From Roseiarcus sp963783175 (lineage in GTDB: Bacteria; Pseudomonadota; Alphaproteobacteria; Rhizobiales; Beijerinckiaceae), in contig CAWANG010000003.1 in assembly GCA_963783175.1 (NCBI GenBank), forward strand, positions 1 to 64,000: a stretch of 64,000 nucleotides of DNA, written 5' to 3'. Of the stretch, positions 1 through 8,081 are shown piece after piece. Positions within the stretch are counted from its first letter, which is position 1. Each line of letters starts with the position of its first letter. The notes under the pieces were generated by a model. That model did not search any database, was not told the DNA's origin, and saw nothing but the letters and a program-made list of their open reading frames with translations. The position numbers and the translations under genes were made by a program.

Positions 1-75
1 GCCAATTCCTTTGATTTCCTTGGCCCAATTTGGCTTGGCTTTGCTGAATTTGGCTAAATTTGGGGTGGATTTGGA
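1..75. repeat. Short periodic AATTTGG repeats
   Basis: The motif AATTTGG occurs at 27, 47 and 57, with GATTTGG at 68, so the copies are spaced by about 10 or 20 bases. The stretch is clearly more AT-rich than its surroundings. It lies just beyond the stop of the HugZ-like gene and runs off the window edge. Similar TTTGG/CCAAA arrays with a 20-21 base period occur at 7661-7723 and 23418-23522. No coding function is supported. Confidence 0.45.
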
Positions 76-96
76 AAGCCAAGATCGCCGCCCCAT

Positions 97-825
97 TCAA
101 CGGCCGGCGACGACCTCTTCCAGCCGCGCCCGCCACGTCGCCGGGTCATCGGCGGGGGAACGGAACTGGACCCGTGCGGCGCGGCCGCCGGCGGCGAGGT
201 CGAGGCCCTCGGCGTCGAGGCCGATCGCGCGCCAGGCCGGGCGCGAGGCTTTGTGTCCCGCGAGCCTCGCAACCACCGCCTCGCCAAGCCCGTTGACCTC
301 GGCGATCAGCCGCTCCTCGGCCTCCGCCAGCGTCGCTTCGGCGGCGCGCGAAGCGAGGACGTCGGCGACAGCGAGCGCGCCGGCGCGGCCGAAGCCCCCG
401 TTGAAATGCACGCTCTCGATTCGAAGCCGGAACATGCTGAAATCGGCAAACCCCGCGTAGAGGGCCGCCTTTCGATTGCGCTGCAAATACCGCGACTTGG
501 CGCGGCTCGCCAGGTCGAATTCGACGCGCCCGCCGAGCGTGACGCGCGGATGGTTCAGCGGGTCGCCGCGGTCATGGCTCCCGGTGAGCAGGAGCGAGGC
601 GCGGGGATCGCGGGCGAGGTTCCGGGTGTGGCGCGACAGCGTCGACATCAGGAACAGCGGCGCGCCGTCGAAATCGCTGGCGACGCCGACCAGCGTCGTC
701 AGGAGGCCGTCTCCCCCCGCGTCCAGAGTCGCCAGCGCGCCGGTCCGGGCGAGCCGCATCAGCCGCTTGGCGTCGGCGACCGCCTCGGCATGGGCTTCTT
801 CAGGGTCGACAGGGGCGTTCGCCAT
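97..825 (-). CDS. HugZ-like pyridoxamine-5'-phosphate-oxidase-fold protein with DUF2470-like tail
   Basis: This 242-residue protein begins with a split-barrel flavin-binding fold of the PNPOx/HugZ kind; the stretch ATLDAGGDGLLTTLVGVA and the segment LMSTLSRHTRNLARDPRASL are typical of it. The C-terminal third resembles the DUF2470 domain found in heme-utilisation proteins of this family. Members bind FMN or heme and some degrade heme, so a cytosolic heme or flavin role is likely but the substrate is inferred. I chose the ATG at 825 because the frame upstream is Arg/Ser-rich and unlike the family. It is divergent from chvI, with a spacer of about 275 bases between them. Family confidence is high, function moderate. 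Confidence 0.85.
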   Translation of the reverse strand: MANAPVDPEEAHAEAVADAKRLMRLARTGALATLDAGGDGLLTTLVGVASDFDGAPLFLMSTLSRHTRNLARDPRASLLLTGSHDRGDPLNHPRVTLGGRVEFDLASRAKSRYLQRNRKAALYAGFADFSMFRLRIESVHFNGGFGRAGALAVADVLASRAAEATLAEAEERLIAEVNGLGEAVVARLAGHKASRPAWRAIGLDAEGLDLAAGGRAARVQFRSPADDPATWRARLEEVVAGR

Positions 826-1101
826 GGCGGTTTTGAGGCTTCGGGCAGATCGCAACGACAAAACGCGCGGAGAGCCCAATGGGTCAAGGGCGCCCTCCGA
901 GCGGCCGGCCCGGCGGCGGCGCTCCAATCGCTGGCCAATCTATCCAACTTAATGGTATGCTTGCACAATTCGCCCGGACGCCCCATCTGGAGTCGGCCGG
1001 CCGGTTGGTCGCCCTCGTTGGAACACATTCAGGCGATCAATGGTTTTTCTTTGAGCCAGCCAGCCCAAGCGGCGACAGGATCACATCAAAGCGGGAGCTT
1101 C

Positions 1102-1800
1102 ATGCCCACGATCGCGCTGGTCGACGACGACCGCAACATACTCACTTCGGTGTCTCTGTCGCTCGAGGCGGAAGGATACCGGGTGCAGACCTATACCGAC
1201 GGCGCGAGCGCGCTCGACGGTCTCAAGGCCAATCCGCCCGATCTCGCCATATTCGACATTAAGATGCCGCGCATGGACGGAATGGAACTCCTGCGGCGCC
1301 TGAGGCAGAAGTCCGATCTGCCGGTCATCTTCCTGACTTCGAAGGACGAGGAGATCGACGAATTGTTCGGCCTAAAGATGGGCGCCGACGATTTCATTCG
1401 CAAACCGTTCTCGCAGCGCCTATTGGTCGAACGGGTGAAGGCGATCCTTCGTCGCTCCAACCCCAAGGACGCGGCGACGCAAAAGGAGACCGAAGCCAAG
1501 ATTCTCGAGCGCGGCCGTTTGAAGATGGATCCTGAACGCCATACGTGCACGTGGGACAATACCGCGGTGACGCTGACGGTTACCGAGTTCCTGATCCTGC
1601 AGGCGCTGGCGACGAGGCCCGGCGTCGTCAAAAGCCGCAATGCCCTAATGGACGCGGCTTACGACGATCAGGTCTATGTCGACGACCGAACCATAGACAG
1701 CCACATCAAGCGGCTGCGCAAGAAATTCAAGGTGGTTGAGCCCGATTTCGAGATGATCGAAACGCTCTACGGCGTCGGCTACCAATTCAAGGAAGGTTAG
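1102..1800 (+). CDS. chvI: ChvI-type response regulator (OmpR family)
   Basis: A 232-residue response regulator: an N-terminal receiver domain (acid pair D8/D9, phospho-acceptor D52 in IFDIKMP, conserved K101) followed by an OmpR/PhoB winged helix (TVTEFLILQALA, then DRTIDSHIKRLRKKF). The receiver sequence with KDEEIDELFGLKMGADDFI is distinctive of ChvI, the partner of ChvG in Agrobacterium, Sinorhizobium and Brucella (also called ExoS/ChvI and BvrS/BvrR). The system controls envelope, acid-stress and exopolysaccharide genes. The start at 1102 follows a GGGAG ribosome-binding site; the open frame extends far upstream but without family similarity. The kinase gene starts 12 bases downstream, so the two are one operon. 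Confidence 0.96.
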   Translation: MPTIALVDDDRNILTSVSLSLEAEGYRVQTYTDGASALDGLKANPPDLAIFDIKMPRMDGMELLRRLRQKSDLPVIFLTSKDEEIDELFGLKMGADDFIRKPFSQRLLVERVKAILRRSNPKDAATQKETEAKILERGRLKMDPERHTCTWDNTAVTLTVTEFLILQALATRPGVVKSRNALMDAAYDDQVYVDDRTIDSHIKRLRKKFKVVEPDFEMIETLYGVGYQFKEG

Positions 1801-1811
1801 GCGGCTCGGCC

Positions 1812-3668
1812 ATGAGCGCCGAAACGCAGCTCGAACGTCGCCTCGCCGCTCAGCCGGCGCGGGGGAGCCGTCGGTGGTTGCGTTTGCGCGCGCGCGTCGC
1901 CTGGCGCTTCCTGACGGCCCGGTTCTCGTCGTCGCTGACCCGTCGGATTGTCGTCCTCAATCTGGGCGGGCTCGTCGTGCTGGTGGTCGGCTTCCTGCTC
2001 CTCGACCAGTTTCGCGCCGACCTGATCGAGGCGCGGATTCAGAGCCTCACCATCCAGGCCGACATCATCGCCGCGGCGATCTCTGCTTCGGCGACGGGGG
2101 ACACCGATTCGATCACCATCGATCCGGATAAGCTCTTGCAGCTGGCGCCGGGCGAAAGCGTGGCGCCGTCGCAAAGCGAAGAGGATGCAACCCAGTTCTC
2201 CATTAACCCGGCGCTGGTTGGGCCCTTCCTGCATCGGCTCGTCACTCCGACCCATACGCGCGGCCGCATTTACGACAGCGACGGCCGGCTCCTGCTCGAC
2301 TCGCGATCGTTTTCGGCCCGCGGCGCCGTGGTGCGCTCGGACTTGCCGGATGCGTCGGACCGGCGCGGCTTTGCCGACCGGATCATCGCCCGCATGCGCG
2401 GTTTTTTCCTGACCTCGGTCGCGCCGCGGACCGACGACCCGTGGGCGACCAATGGCAAGACGATGCCGGAAGTTGCTGGCGCGCTGCAGGGCAAAACGCA
2501 ATCTCTGGTGCGTGTCAACGACGAGGGCGAGACAATCGTATCGGTGGGCGTGCCGATCCAGCGCATGATGGCGACCCGTGGCGCCCTTCAACTCTCGACC
2601 CAGGGCGGCGACATCGACCGCGTGATCACATCGGCGCGCTTGGCTCAGCTGCGTTTCTTCCTTGTGCTCGCGGTTGTTATGCTGCTGCTGTCCCTCTCGC
2701 TCGCCAATACGATTGCGGAACCGGTCCGCCGGCTCGCCGACGCCGCTGAACGCGTGCGGCGCGGCATCCGGTCACGACAGCAGATTCCCGATTTCACCGC
2801 ACGATCGGATGAAATCGGTCATTTGTCCCGCACGCTGCGCGATATGACGCAGGCGTTGTACAGTCGTCTCGACGCGATCGAGAGTTTTGCTGCCGACGTC
2901 GCGCACGAACTCAAGAATCCGCTAACGTCTCTGCGTAGCGCGCTCGAGACTCTGCCGCGGGTGAACGCCGGGCACTCCCGCGATCGGCTGATCGCGGTAA
3001 TGCAGCACGACGTGCGGCGGCTCGATCGGTTGATTAGCGACATCTCCGACGCCTCGCGCCTCGACGCGGAGCTTGCGCGAGGCGAGGCGGGCCCGGTCGA
3101 CGTCGCCGCCCTAATGCGCGCAGTCGTGGCGATGGCGCAGGACTCTCCGCGCGGCAACGGCTCCCGTATCGAACTGTACGTCCCAGTCAGGCGGGGCAGG
3201 AACGCCAGCGCGGACTATTTTGTCCTCGGGCACGATTCGCGCCTCGCGCAGGTTGTCACCAACCTCATTGACAACGCCTGCTCCTTTTCCGAACCGGGCG
3301 GCGTCGTGCGCGTCGCGGTCGAGCGGACGTCTGCTCGGACCGAGCCGGAGGGAGATGAGCCCTGCGACCGCGTCGTGATCACCGTCGATGATGACGGTCC
3401 CGGGATTCCACCGCATGCGCTTGAGCGCATTTTCGAACGCTTTTATACCGATCGGCCGAATCAAGGCTTCGGCCAGAACTCGGGGCTAGGACTCTCGATT
3501 TCGCGTCAGATCGTCGAGGCCCACGGCGGGCGAATCTGGGCGTGCAACCGGCCGGCGCCTTCCGCCAGCGCACGCGTCGTGGGGCCGGAACACGACAATC
3601 GCGACGAGCCGGTGAGGCATGGCGCGGGCGCCCGCTTTGTGGTTGAACTGCCGGCGTTCGCGCCATGA
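1812..3668 (+). CDS. chvG: ChvG-type sensor histidine kinase
   Basis: This 618-residue inner-membrane kinase has a cytosolic basic N-terminus, a membrane helix at about 47-65, a periplasmic sensor of roughly 210 residues, a second membrane helix at about 278-297, a HAMP segment (EPVRRLADAAERVRRG), the HisKA box (AADVAHELKNPLTSLRSA, phospho-His in HELKNP), and an ATPase domain with N box (NLIDNACSF), G1 (DDDGPGIP) and G2 (GLGLSISRQIVEAH). It phosphorylates ChvI in response to acid or envelope stress in relatives. Its last codons overlap the hprK start by four bases (ATGA), which suggests translational coupling. The chvI-chvG-hprK order is conserved in Hyphomicrobiales. Confidence 0.96.
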   Translation: MSAETQLERRLAAQPARGSRRWLRLRARVAWRFLTARFSSSLTRRIVVLNLGGLVVLVVGFLLLDQFRADLIEARIQSLTIQADIIAAAISASATGDTDSITIDPDKLLQLAPGESVAPSQSEEDATQFSINPALVGPFLHRLVTPTHTRGRIYDSDGRLLLDSRSFSARGAVVRSDLPDASDRRGFADRIIARMRGFFLTSVAPRTDDPWATNGKTMPEVAGALQGKTQSLVRVNDEGETIVSVGVPIQRMMATRGALQLSTQGGDIDRVITSARLAQLRFFLVLAVVMLLLSLSLANTIAEPVRRLADAAERVRRGIRSRQQIPDFTARSDEIGHLSRTLRDMTQALYSRLDAIESFAADVAHELKNPLTSLRSALETLPRVNAGHSRDRLIAVMQHDVRRLDRLISDISDASRLDAELARGEAGPVDVAALMRAVVAMAQDSPRGNGSRIELYVPVRRGRNASADYFVLGHDSRLAQVVTNLIDNACSFSEPGGVVRVAVERTSARTEPEGDEPCDRVVITVDDDGPGIPPHALERIFERFYTDRPNQGFGQNSGLGLSISRQIVEAHGGRIWACNRPAPSASARVVGPEHDNRDEPVRHGAGARFVVELPAFAP

Positions 3669-4219
3669 CTAGCGCCGCTATGGCGGGAGACGCCGGCCTG
3701 CACGCAACAGCCGCCATCCATGGCGAGAGCGGCGTTTTGATTCTTGGACCTTCAGGGTCCGGCAAGAGTGCGCTGGCGCTGGCGCTCATGGCGCGGGCGA
3801 GCGGCGCGGGAGCATTTGGCGCGCTGATCGGTGACGACCGCATTTACGTGCGCAAGGCGGGGGGCCGACTTGTCGCGTCGGGAGCCGCCAACATGGCCGG
3901 AATCATCGAGCGCCGGACGGCGGGCCTTATCGAGGTCCGGCACGAGCCGGCGGCGATCGTGCGGTTGGCGGTTGAACTCAGCGAGCGCGGATGTCAATGG
4001 CCGCGAATGCCGGATAATCACGACGGCGTGATCGTCGGCGGGGTCAGGCTGCCCCGTCTGGCGCTTGATTCCGGCCTGAGCGCTTGCGATCAGGCGCTGG
4101 CGGTCGAAGAGCGATTGGCTGTCTTGGCGGCCGAGAACTCCGGTCGAATACGAATTTCGCTTGAACATTGCGCCGCAGTGCACAAAAATGGACCTCCTGA
4201 GATTTCGCCGCCGGCTTGA
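3665..4219 (+). CDS. hprK: HPr kinase/phosphorylase (short alphaproteobacterial form)
   Basis: This 184-residue protein corresponds to only the catalytic half of Gram-positive HprK/P, as is usual in alphaproteobacteria. The Walker A loop GPSGSGKS is at residues 28-35 and is followed by a conserved segment with LIGDDR. It phosphorylates a serine of HPr and links carbon or nitrogen status to regulation; in alphaproteobacteria it belongs to a permease-poor PTS. The start overlaps the chvG stop (ATGA). A 41-base gap separates it from the EIIA gene, so chvI to ptsH probably forms one transcript. Confidence 0.93.
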   Translation: MTSAAMAGDAGLHATAAIHGESGVLILGPSGSGKSALALALMARASGAGAFGALIGDDRIYVRKAGGRLVASGAANMAGIIERRTAGLIEVRHEPAAIVRLAVELSERGCQWPRMPDNHDGVIVGGVRLPRLALDSGLSACDQALAVEERLAVLAAENSGRIRISLEHCAAVHKNGPPEISPPA

Positions 4220-4260
4220 TTGACCCCGGAACGGTGAGCCGATCGACTGATGGATAATTG

Positions 4261-4662
4261 ATGATCGGAATGGTCCTCGTGACCCACGGCCAGCTCGCCA
4301 CCGGTTTTCGGGCAGCGCTAGAGCATGTCGTTGGGCCCCAGTCTCAGGTCGAGACGATCACGATCGGTCCCGAAGACGACATGGAGCAGCGACGCTCGGA
4401 CATTCTGAGCGCCGCGGCGCGCGTTCAGGATGGCGGCGGCGTAGTCATCCTTACCGACATGTTCGGCGGCACGCCCTCGAATCTGGCGATTTCCGTGATG
4501 GACGGAGGTCGGGTCGAAGTGATTTGCGGCGTCAACCTGCCGATGTTGATCAAACTTGCGACAATGCGCGAGAGCGCCGATCTCGACCATGCGGTCGTCG
4601 AGGCGCGCGATGCCGGCCGCAAGTACATCACCATCGCCAGCAAGGTGCTTGCTGGGAAATGA
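4261..4662 (+). CDS. manX: PTS EIIA component, mannose family
   Basis: A 133-residue single-domain EIIA(Man) protein. The phospho-accepting histidine is H9 in LVTHGQLA, and the fold signature VVILTDMFGGTPSNLA is present. No EIIB, EIIC or EIID sugar-transport parts are nearby, so this is the terminal phosphoryl acceptor of a regulatory PTS rather than part of a sugar importer. A TTG lies one codon upstream, but the ATG at 4261 gives the family N-terminus. Its stop overlaps the ptsH start by ATGA. Confidence 0.93.
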   Translation: MIGMVLVTHGQLATGFRAALEHVVGPQSQVETITIGPEDDMEQRRSDILSAAARVQDGGGVVILTDMFGGTPSNLAISVMDGGRVEVICGVNLPMLIKLATMRESADLDHAVVEARDAGRKYITIASKVLAGK

Positions 4663-4982
4663 CCCGGACCAACTCCGACGAGGAATCTCCGCCACCGCCT
4701 GAATTCGCCGGGGCGTTGTCGCGGGAGTTGCTTATTGTCAACCGAAAGGGGTTGCACGCTCGCGCCACCGCCAAGTTTGTGCAATGCGTCGACCGATTTA
4801 ACGCCGACATCAAGGTGACGCGCTGCGGCGAGACGGTCGGTGGGGATTCAATCATGGGCATACTGACGCTCGGCGCGGGGCCCGGATCGACGATCACCGT
4901 GTCGGCTTTGGGCGTCGAAGCGCGAGAAGCGCTCGATGCGCTCGCCGCTCTTGTTTCCGACCGGTTCGGCGAGGACGAGTGA
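4659..4982 (+). CDS. ptsH: HPr phosphocarrier protein
   Basis: A 107-residue HPr. The EI-dependent phosphorylation site is H33 in NRKGLHARATAKF, and the regulatory serine target of HprK lies in GGDSIMGIL. It carries a proline/acid-rich N-terminal extension of about 20 residues before the HPr fold. The ATG overlaps the preceding stop. A candidate terminator hairpin follows, and lptB converges from the other side. Enzyme I (ptsP/ptsI) is not in this window. Confidence 0.94.
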   Translation: MTRTNSDEESPPPPEFAGALSRELLIVNRKGLHARATAKFVQCVDRFNADIKVTRCGETVGGDSIMGILTLGAGPGSTITVSALGVEAREALDALAALVSDRFGEDE

Positions 4983-5003
4983 CGATTTGAGGGGCTCGCT
5001 TGA

Positions 5004-5023
5004 GCGGCGTTTCGTAACGCCGC
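5004..5023 (+). terminator. Candidate terminator hairpin after ptsH
   Basis: A perfect 8-base-pair stem (GCGGCGTT pairing with AACGCCGC) with a four-base loop TCGT lies 21 bases after the ptsH stop, between convergent ptsH and lptB. No strong T-run follows on either strand, so intrinsic termination is only probable. Confidence 0.45.
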
Positions 5024-5075
5024 CGCTTCCCTATCTCGCTCGGTCACGGACAAGCTCGATGGCTGACCGCAGCCG

Positions 5076-5909
5076 CTACATGCGGAAGTCCTCGCCCAGA
5101 TAGAACCGTCGCACGTCCGGGTGGGCGATGATATCGTCCGGCGGCCCTTCGGTCAGGACCTGGCCGCTGTGGATGATATAGGCGCGATCGATCAATCCGA
5201 GGGTCTCGCGAACATTGTGGTCGGTGATCAGCACGCCGATGCCGCGTCCTTTGAGGTGGCGCACGAGGTCCTGAATGTCGCCGACCGCGATCGGATCGAT
5301 GCCCGCGAACGGCTCGTCGAGCAGCATGAATGAAGGCTTGCCGGCGAGCGCGCGGGCGATCTCGCACCGTCGCCGCTCGCCGCCGGACAACGAAATAGAC
5401 GGCGCAGTGCGCACGCGGGCGATATCAAACTCGTCGAGCAGCGATTCCAGCATCGCCTCGCGCGCTTTGCGGTTCGGCTCGTTGACCTCGAGCACCGCAC
5501 GGATGTTGTTCTCGACATTAAGGCCGCGGAAGATCGACGCCTCTTGCGGCAAATAACCAACTCCGAGCCGCGCCCTTTGAAACATCGGCAGCCCCGTGAC
5601 GTCGTGGCCGTCGAGCTCGATCTTGCCCTTGTCGGGTTTCACCAGGCCGGTGATCATATAGAAAACGGTCGTCTTGCCGGCGCCGTTCGGTCCGAGCAAG
5701 CCGACGGCTTCGCCTCGCCGCACCGACAGGCTCACGTCCTGCACCACCATGCGGCCGCGATAGCCCTTGCCGAGCCGATGGACGGCGAGAACCCCCTGCC
5801 GGCCAGACGCGACCCAGGGGCTGGCGACCGATCCCTCACTGTCGCCGCGCAGCCATTTGCGCCAGCGAGGCGGCGCGCTGACGCGTTCGCGCACCGTGTC
5901 GTCGCTCAC
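5076..5909 (-). CDS. lptB: LPS export ABC transporter ATPase LptB
   Basis: A 277-residue ABC ATPase that powers lipopolysaccharide extraction from the inner membrane with LptF/LptG. Walker A GPNGAGKT is at residues 73-80, the signature is LSGGERRR, Walker B is MLLDEPF, and the H-loop is ITDHNVRETL; the sequence VGYLPQEASIF is characteristic of LptB. The start used is a GTG at 5909 and gives about 40 residues of low-complexity extension before the ABC domain; a later start cannot be excluded. It lies 60 bases downstream of lptA on the same strand, completing lptC-lptA-lptB. Confidence 0.94.
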   Translation of the reverse strand: MSDDTVRERVSAPPRWRKWLRGDSEGSVASPWVASGRQGVLAVHRLGKGYRGRMVVQDVSLSVRRGEAVGLLGPNGAGKTTVFYMITGLVKPDKGKIELDGHDVTGLPMFQRARLGVGYLPQEASIFRGLNVENNIRAVLEVNEPNRKAREAMLESLLDEFDIARVRTAPSISLSGGERRRCEIARALAGKPSFMLLDEPFAGIDPIAVGDIQDLVRHLKGRGIGVLITDHNVRETLGLIDRAYIIHSGQVLTEGPPDDIIAHPDVRRFYLGEDFRM

Positions 5910-5969
5910 GGGGGCTCGCTCTTTGCGAACCGAAAAGGAGGCCGGCGAAAGATCGGCAATGACCAGCTC

Positions 5970-6662
5970 CTATTTCGCCTTCGCAGCGTCGCTGCCTGAT
6001 TTCGCGGTGTCGCCCGGCTTCGTGGCGTCGGCGCTCGATTTCGGGACGAATTGCCCGTGGACTCTACTCGACTTGTCGCTGGTGTCGACCGTCGCCTCTC
6101 CGGTCTTGAGGTCGTAGGTGAGCTTATCGCCTTTAGTGACGTTCTGGCCGTCGCTGAGCGTGACGTGGCCGATCAGCCAGACTTTGTCTTCGCCCTTGTC
6201 GTAGGCGCCGTTATCGCCCGTAGCGACCTGGGTCTTGGAGATGACGGTGACTGGCCCTTTCGCCTCGAGGCGCTTGACCCCCGCATCTGCTGTGGGGCCC
6301 GATTGGGGGTCCGTCGTTGGTTTCGCTGCTTGGGCTGGGGCGTGGTCGGCTCCTTGCGCCGGGGCGTGGTCGAGAAAGACGGTCATCGTCGCGCAGGTCA
6401 TTTTCGTATCGCCCTGAATGACGACGACGTTGCCGGTGTAGATCGCCTTATGCTCCTTGTCGTAGTAGACGAGCTTATCGGCGTCGATCGAGATCGGCTG
6501 CTTCGAATTTGTTCCGGGGAAGATTGCGGCCGAGTCGCTCGGGCTGGCGGGCTTCTCGGCGCCCGCAGCGGCCGGGGCGCTCGCGGCGCTCACCCCGCTC
6601 GAGCACAGCAGCGCCACGGCCAGCGCCGCCAGCCGGCCGGGAAGGCTACGCGGCAACTTCAT
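5970..6662 (-). CDS. lptA: LPS transport periplasmic protein LptA
   Basis: A 230-residue periplasmic protein with an N-terminal signal peptide (basic start, LAALAVALLCSSGVSA). The OstA/LptA beta-jellyroll fold is indicated by IDADKLVYYDKEHKAIYTGN, VVVIQGDTKMTC and VTLSDGQNVTKGDKLTYDLKTG (successive segments). It bridges LptC and LptD in LPS transport. A Gln/Ala/Pro-rich insert sits mid-protein and the C-terminus is Lys/Ala/Ser-rich, both common in alphaproteobacterial LptA. The start overlaps the lptC stop by four bases. Confidence 0.92.
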   Translation of the reverse strand: MKLPRSLPGRLAALAVALLCSSGVSAASAPAAAGAEKPASPSDSAAIFPGTNSKQPISIDADKLVYYDKEHKAIYTGNVVVIQGDTKMTCATMTVFLDHAPAQGADHAPAQAAKPTTDPQSGPTADAGVKRLEAKGPVTVISKTQVATGDNGAYDKGEDKVWLIGHVTLSDGQNVTKGDKLTYDLKTGEATVDTSDKSSRVHGQFVPKSSADATKPGDTAKSGSDAAKAK

Positions 6663-7417
6663 CGATTGGTCCCCTTCGCGTCGGCCGCCGGTTGCTGGTC
6701 CGTCTGCGGAACGATCCTTGTCTTGACGTGACCGTCGAAAGTCAGTTCCTGACCGTGGTTGATGGCGAAAGCGCGGTCGGAGTCCACGGTTGTGCCATCG
6801 CTGACGCGCACTTGGACAGGCTCGTCGCTTCGGTAAGCGCCGGATTTAAAGTCGAATTTGGCGCTTCGCAACAGCACGTTCGTGTGACCGTTCGTGATTC
6901 GCACGTTGTTCGACAATTCCATGTTCTCGCCTACGCTGTCGTAAAGGCCTGAATCCGCGGTCACGTGGGTCGGTTCCCCGTTAGTTGACCCGATCTCACC
7001 CTCGACTTTTTCCAGCTCAATGATGGTGGGATGCTTGATGTCCTGGAGCGCTCGCTTGGCCGTCAGGAGATAGGGTTGACCGTCGTTGCGAAAACCGGCG
7101 AGCTTCGGCCGGTCCATGACGATCTTGGTTCCGTCCACGGAAAGAGTCGAGAAGGCTAGCGAACCCAGCTTTGTCGCAAAAGGGTTGAAAAAGGCGATTA
7201 CGAACATAGCGGCAACCGCACCGAGGCCGCCAATCAAGATCGCCGAGCGAAGCCGTCGCACGCGCGCCGAGCGTCGGCGGGCTTTGGCGAAGGCGTGTTC
7301 GCGGTCGGGAGGCGGCGCGACGCCAATGCGGCGCGTCACGGCGCGAGCGGAAAAAGCCGCGGTCGCTTCCGCTTCGGCGATGTTCGCCGCGATTGGTTCG
7401 GTGCGAAACGACGACAT
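6659..7417 (-). CDS. lptC: LPS export protein LptC
   Basis: A 252-residue protein with a cytosolic N-terminal tail of about 65 residues, one membrane helix (ILIGGLGAVAAMFVIAFF) and a periplasmic LptC/LptA-type beta fold (HVTADSGLYDSVGENMELS, VLLRSAKFDFKSG). It docks LPS from LptBFG onto LptA. The ATG at 7417 is preceded by AAGGAAC and the MSSFRTEPIA beginning fits the family; the open frame continues 39 codons upstream without similarity. Its promoter should lie in the repeat-bearing spacer upstream. Confidence 0.88.
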   Translation of the reverse strand: MSSFRTEPIAANIAEAEATAAFSARAVTRRIGVAPPPDREHAFAKARRRSARVRRLRSAILIGGLGAVAAMFVIAFFNPFATKLGSLAFSTLSVDGTKIVMDRPKLAGFRNDGQPYLLTAKRALQDIKHPTIIELEKVEGEIGSTNGEPTHVTADSGLYDSVGENMELSNNVRITNGHTNVLLRSAKFDFKSGAYRSDEPVQVRVSDGTTVDSDRAFAINHGQELTFDGHVKTRIVPQTDQQPAADAKGTNR

Positions 7418-7998
7418 GAGTTCCTTGTTCGGCCGCCTGGGCTCGCCGAGGAACCCAAACAGCGTGGCGAAGTTAGGGCCGGGGACGGCGCGGAGCCAAT
7501 GGCGCAGAACATGGTCGGCCGCGAATCGGTCCAAACGACGTCATCCTGGTTTCCATCGCATCCTGGTTTCCATCGCTCCCTTTCCACCTTCGCGTTGGGG
7601 ACGCCCTCTTTTGACGGAAGCGCCGAGCCGATCCATGCGAGATCGCCGGCTCGGCTCGGCGCCAAGCAAAACCAAGCCACGCCAAGCAAAACCAAGTAAA
7701 ATTGCCTGGATTTGCTTGGTTTTATTCGTCCGAATCCGGGCTTTTCAATGGGTTACGGCGGGAAAAATAAGAAAATTCCTGTTCCCTCTTCGCTTCGCCC
7801 GCCGCCTTGCGAGACCCGAGTTTGATCCGGCGAGTAGAGAGAGGTATAGCACGGATTCTGATTTTCGCAAGAAATTGCATGAAAAACTGTACGATCCCGT
7901 TTGGTTCCCGGCTCCAGCGGGCGAGGGGCCAACCCGGAGAGCCCATGATTGCCACCGCGGGCTTTTTGCGCTTTATCGCTCGCGGGGCGCCCCAAGTC
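7418..7998. other. 580-base intergenic spacer between lptC and the tRNA gene
   Basis: I see no convincing gene here. The part from about 7640 to 7900 is more AT-rich than the genome and contains the CCAAGCAAAACCAAG repeats described separately. It must hold the lptC-lptA-lptB promoter (transcription leftward) and the tRNA promoter (rightward). No clear -35/-10 pair could be fixed by eye. Confidence 0.5.
7661..7723. repeat. Direct plus inverted GCCAAGCAAAACCAAG repeats
   Basis: The 16-base unit GCCAAGCAAAACCAAG occurs at 7661-7676 and again at 7681-7696, a period of 20. About 15 bases later TTTGCTTGGTTTT appears, the reverse complement of the core AAAACCAAGCAAA, so the locus is both a direct and an inverted repeat. 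Related arrays lie at the window start and at 23418-23522. Confidence 0.6.
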
Positions 7999-8074
7999 GG
8001 GCCGGTAGCTCAATGGTCAGAGCCGGCCGCTCATAACGGTCTGGTTGCAGGTTCGAGTCCTGCCCGGCCCACCA
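7999..8074 (+). tRNA. tRNA with CAT anticodon, probably tRNA-Ile2 (lysidine type)
   Basis: A 76-base cloverleaf: acceptor GGGCCGG pairs with CCGGCCC, the D arm is GCTC/GAGC, the anticodon stem GGCCG/CGGTC encloses loop CTCATAA, and the T arm is GCAGG-TTCGAGT-CCTGC, ending in encoded ACCA. Anticodon CAT can be initiator Met, elongator Met or Ile2. The fully paired first base excludes a typical initiator. The C4-G69 and C5-G68 pairs match positions reported as TilS recognition elements and differ from E. coli elongator Met, so Ile2 reading AUA is preferred. The tRNA itself is certain; the isotype is inferred. Confidence 0.93.
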
Positions 8075-8081
8075 TTGTGCC

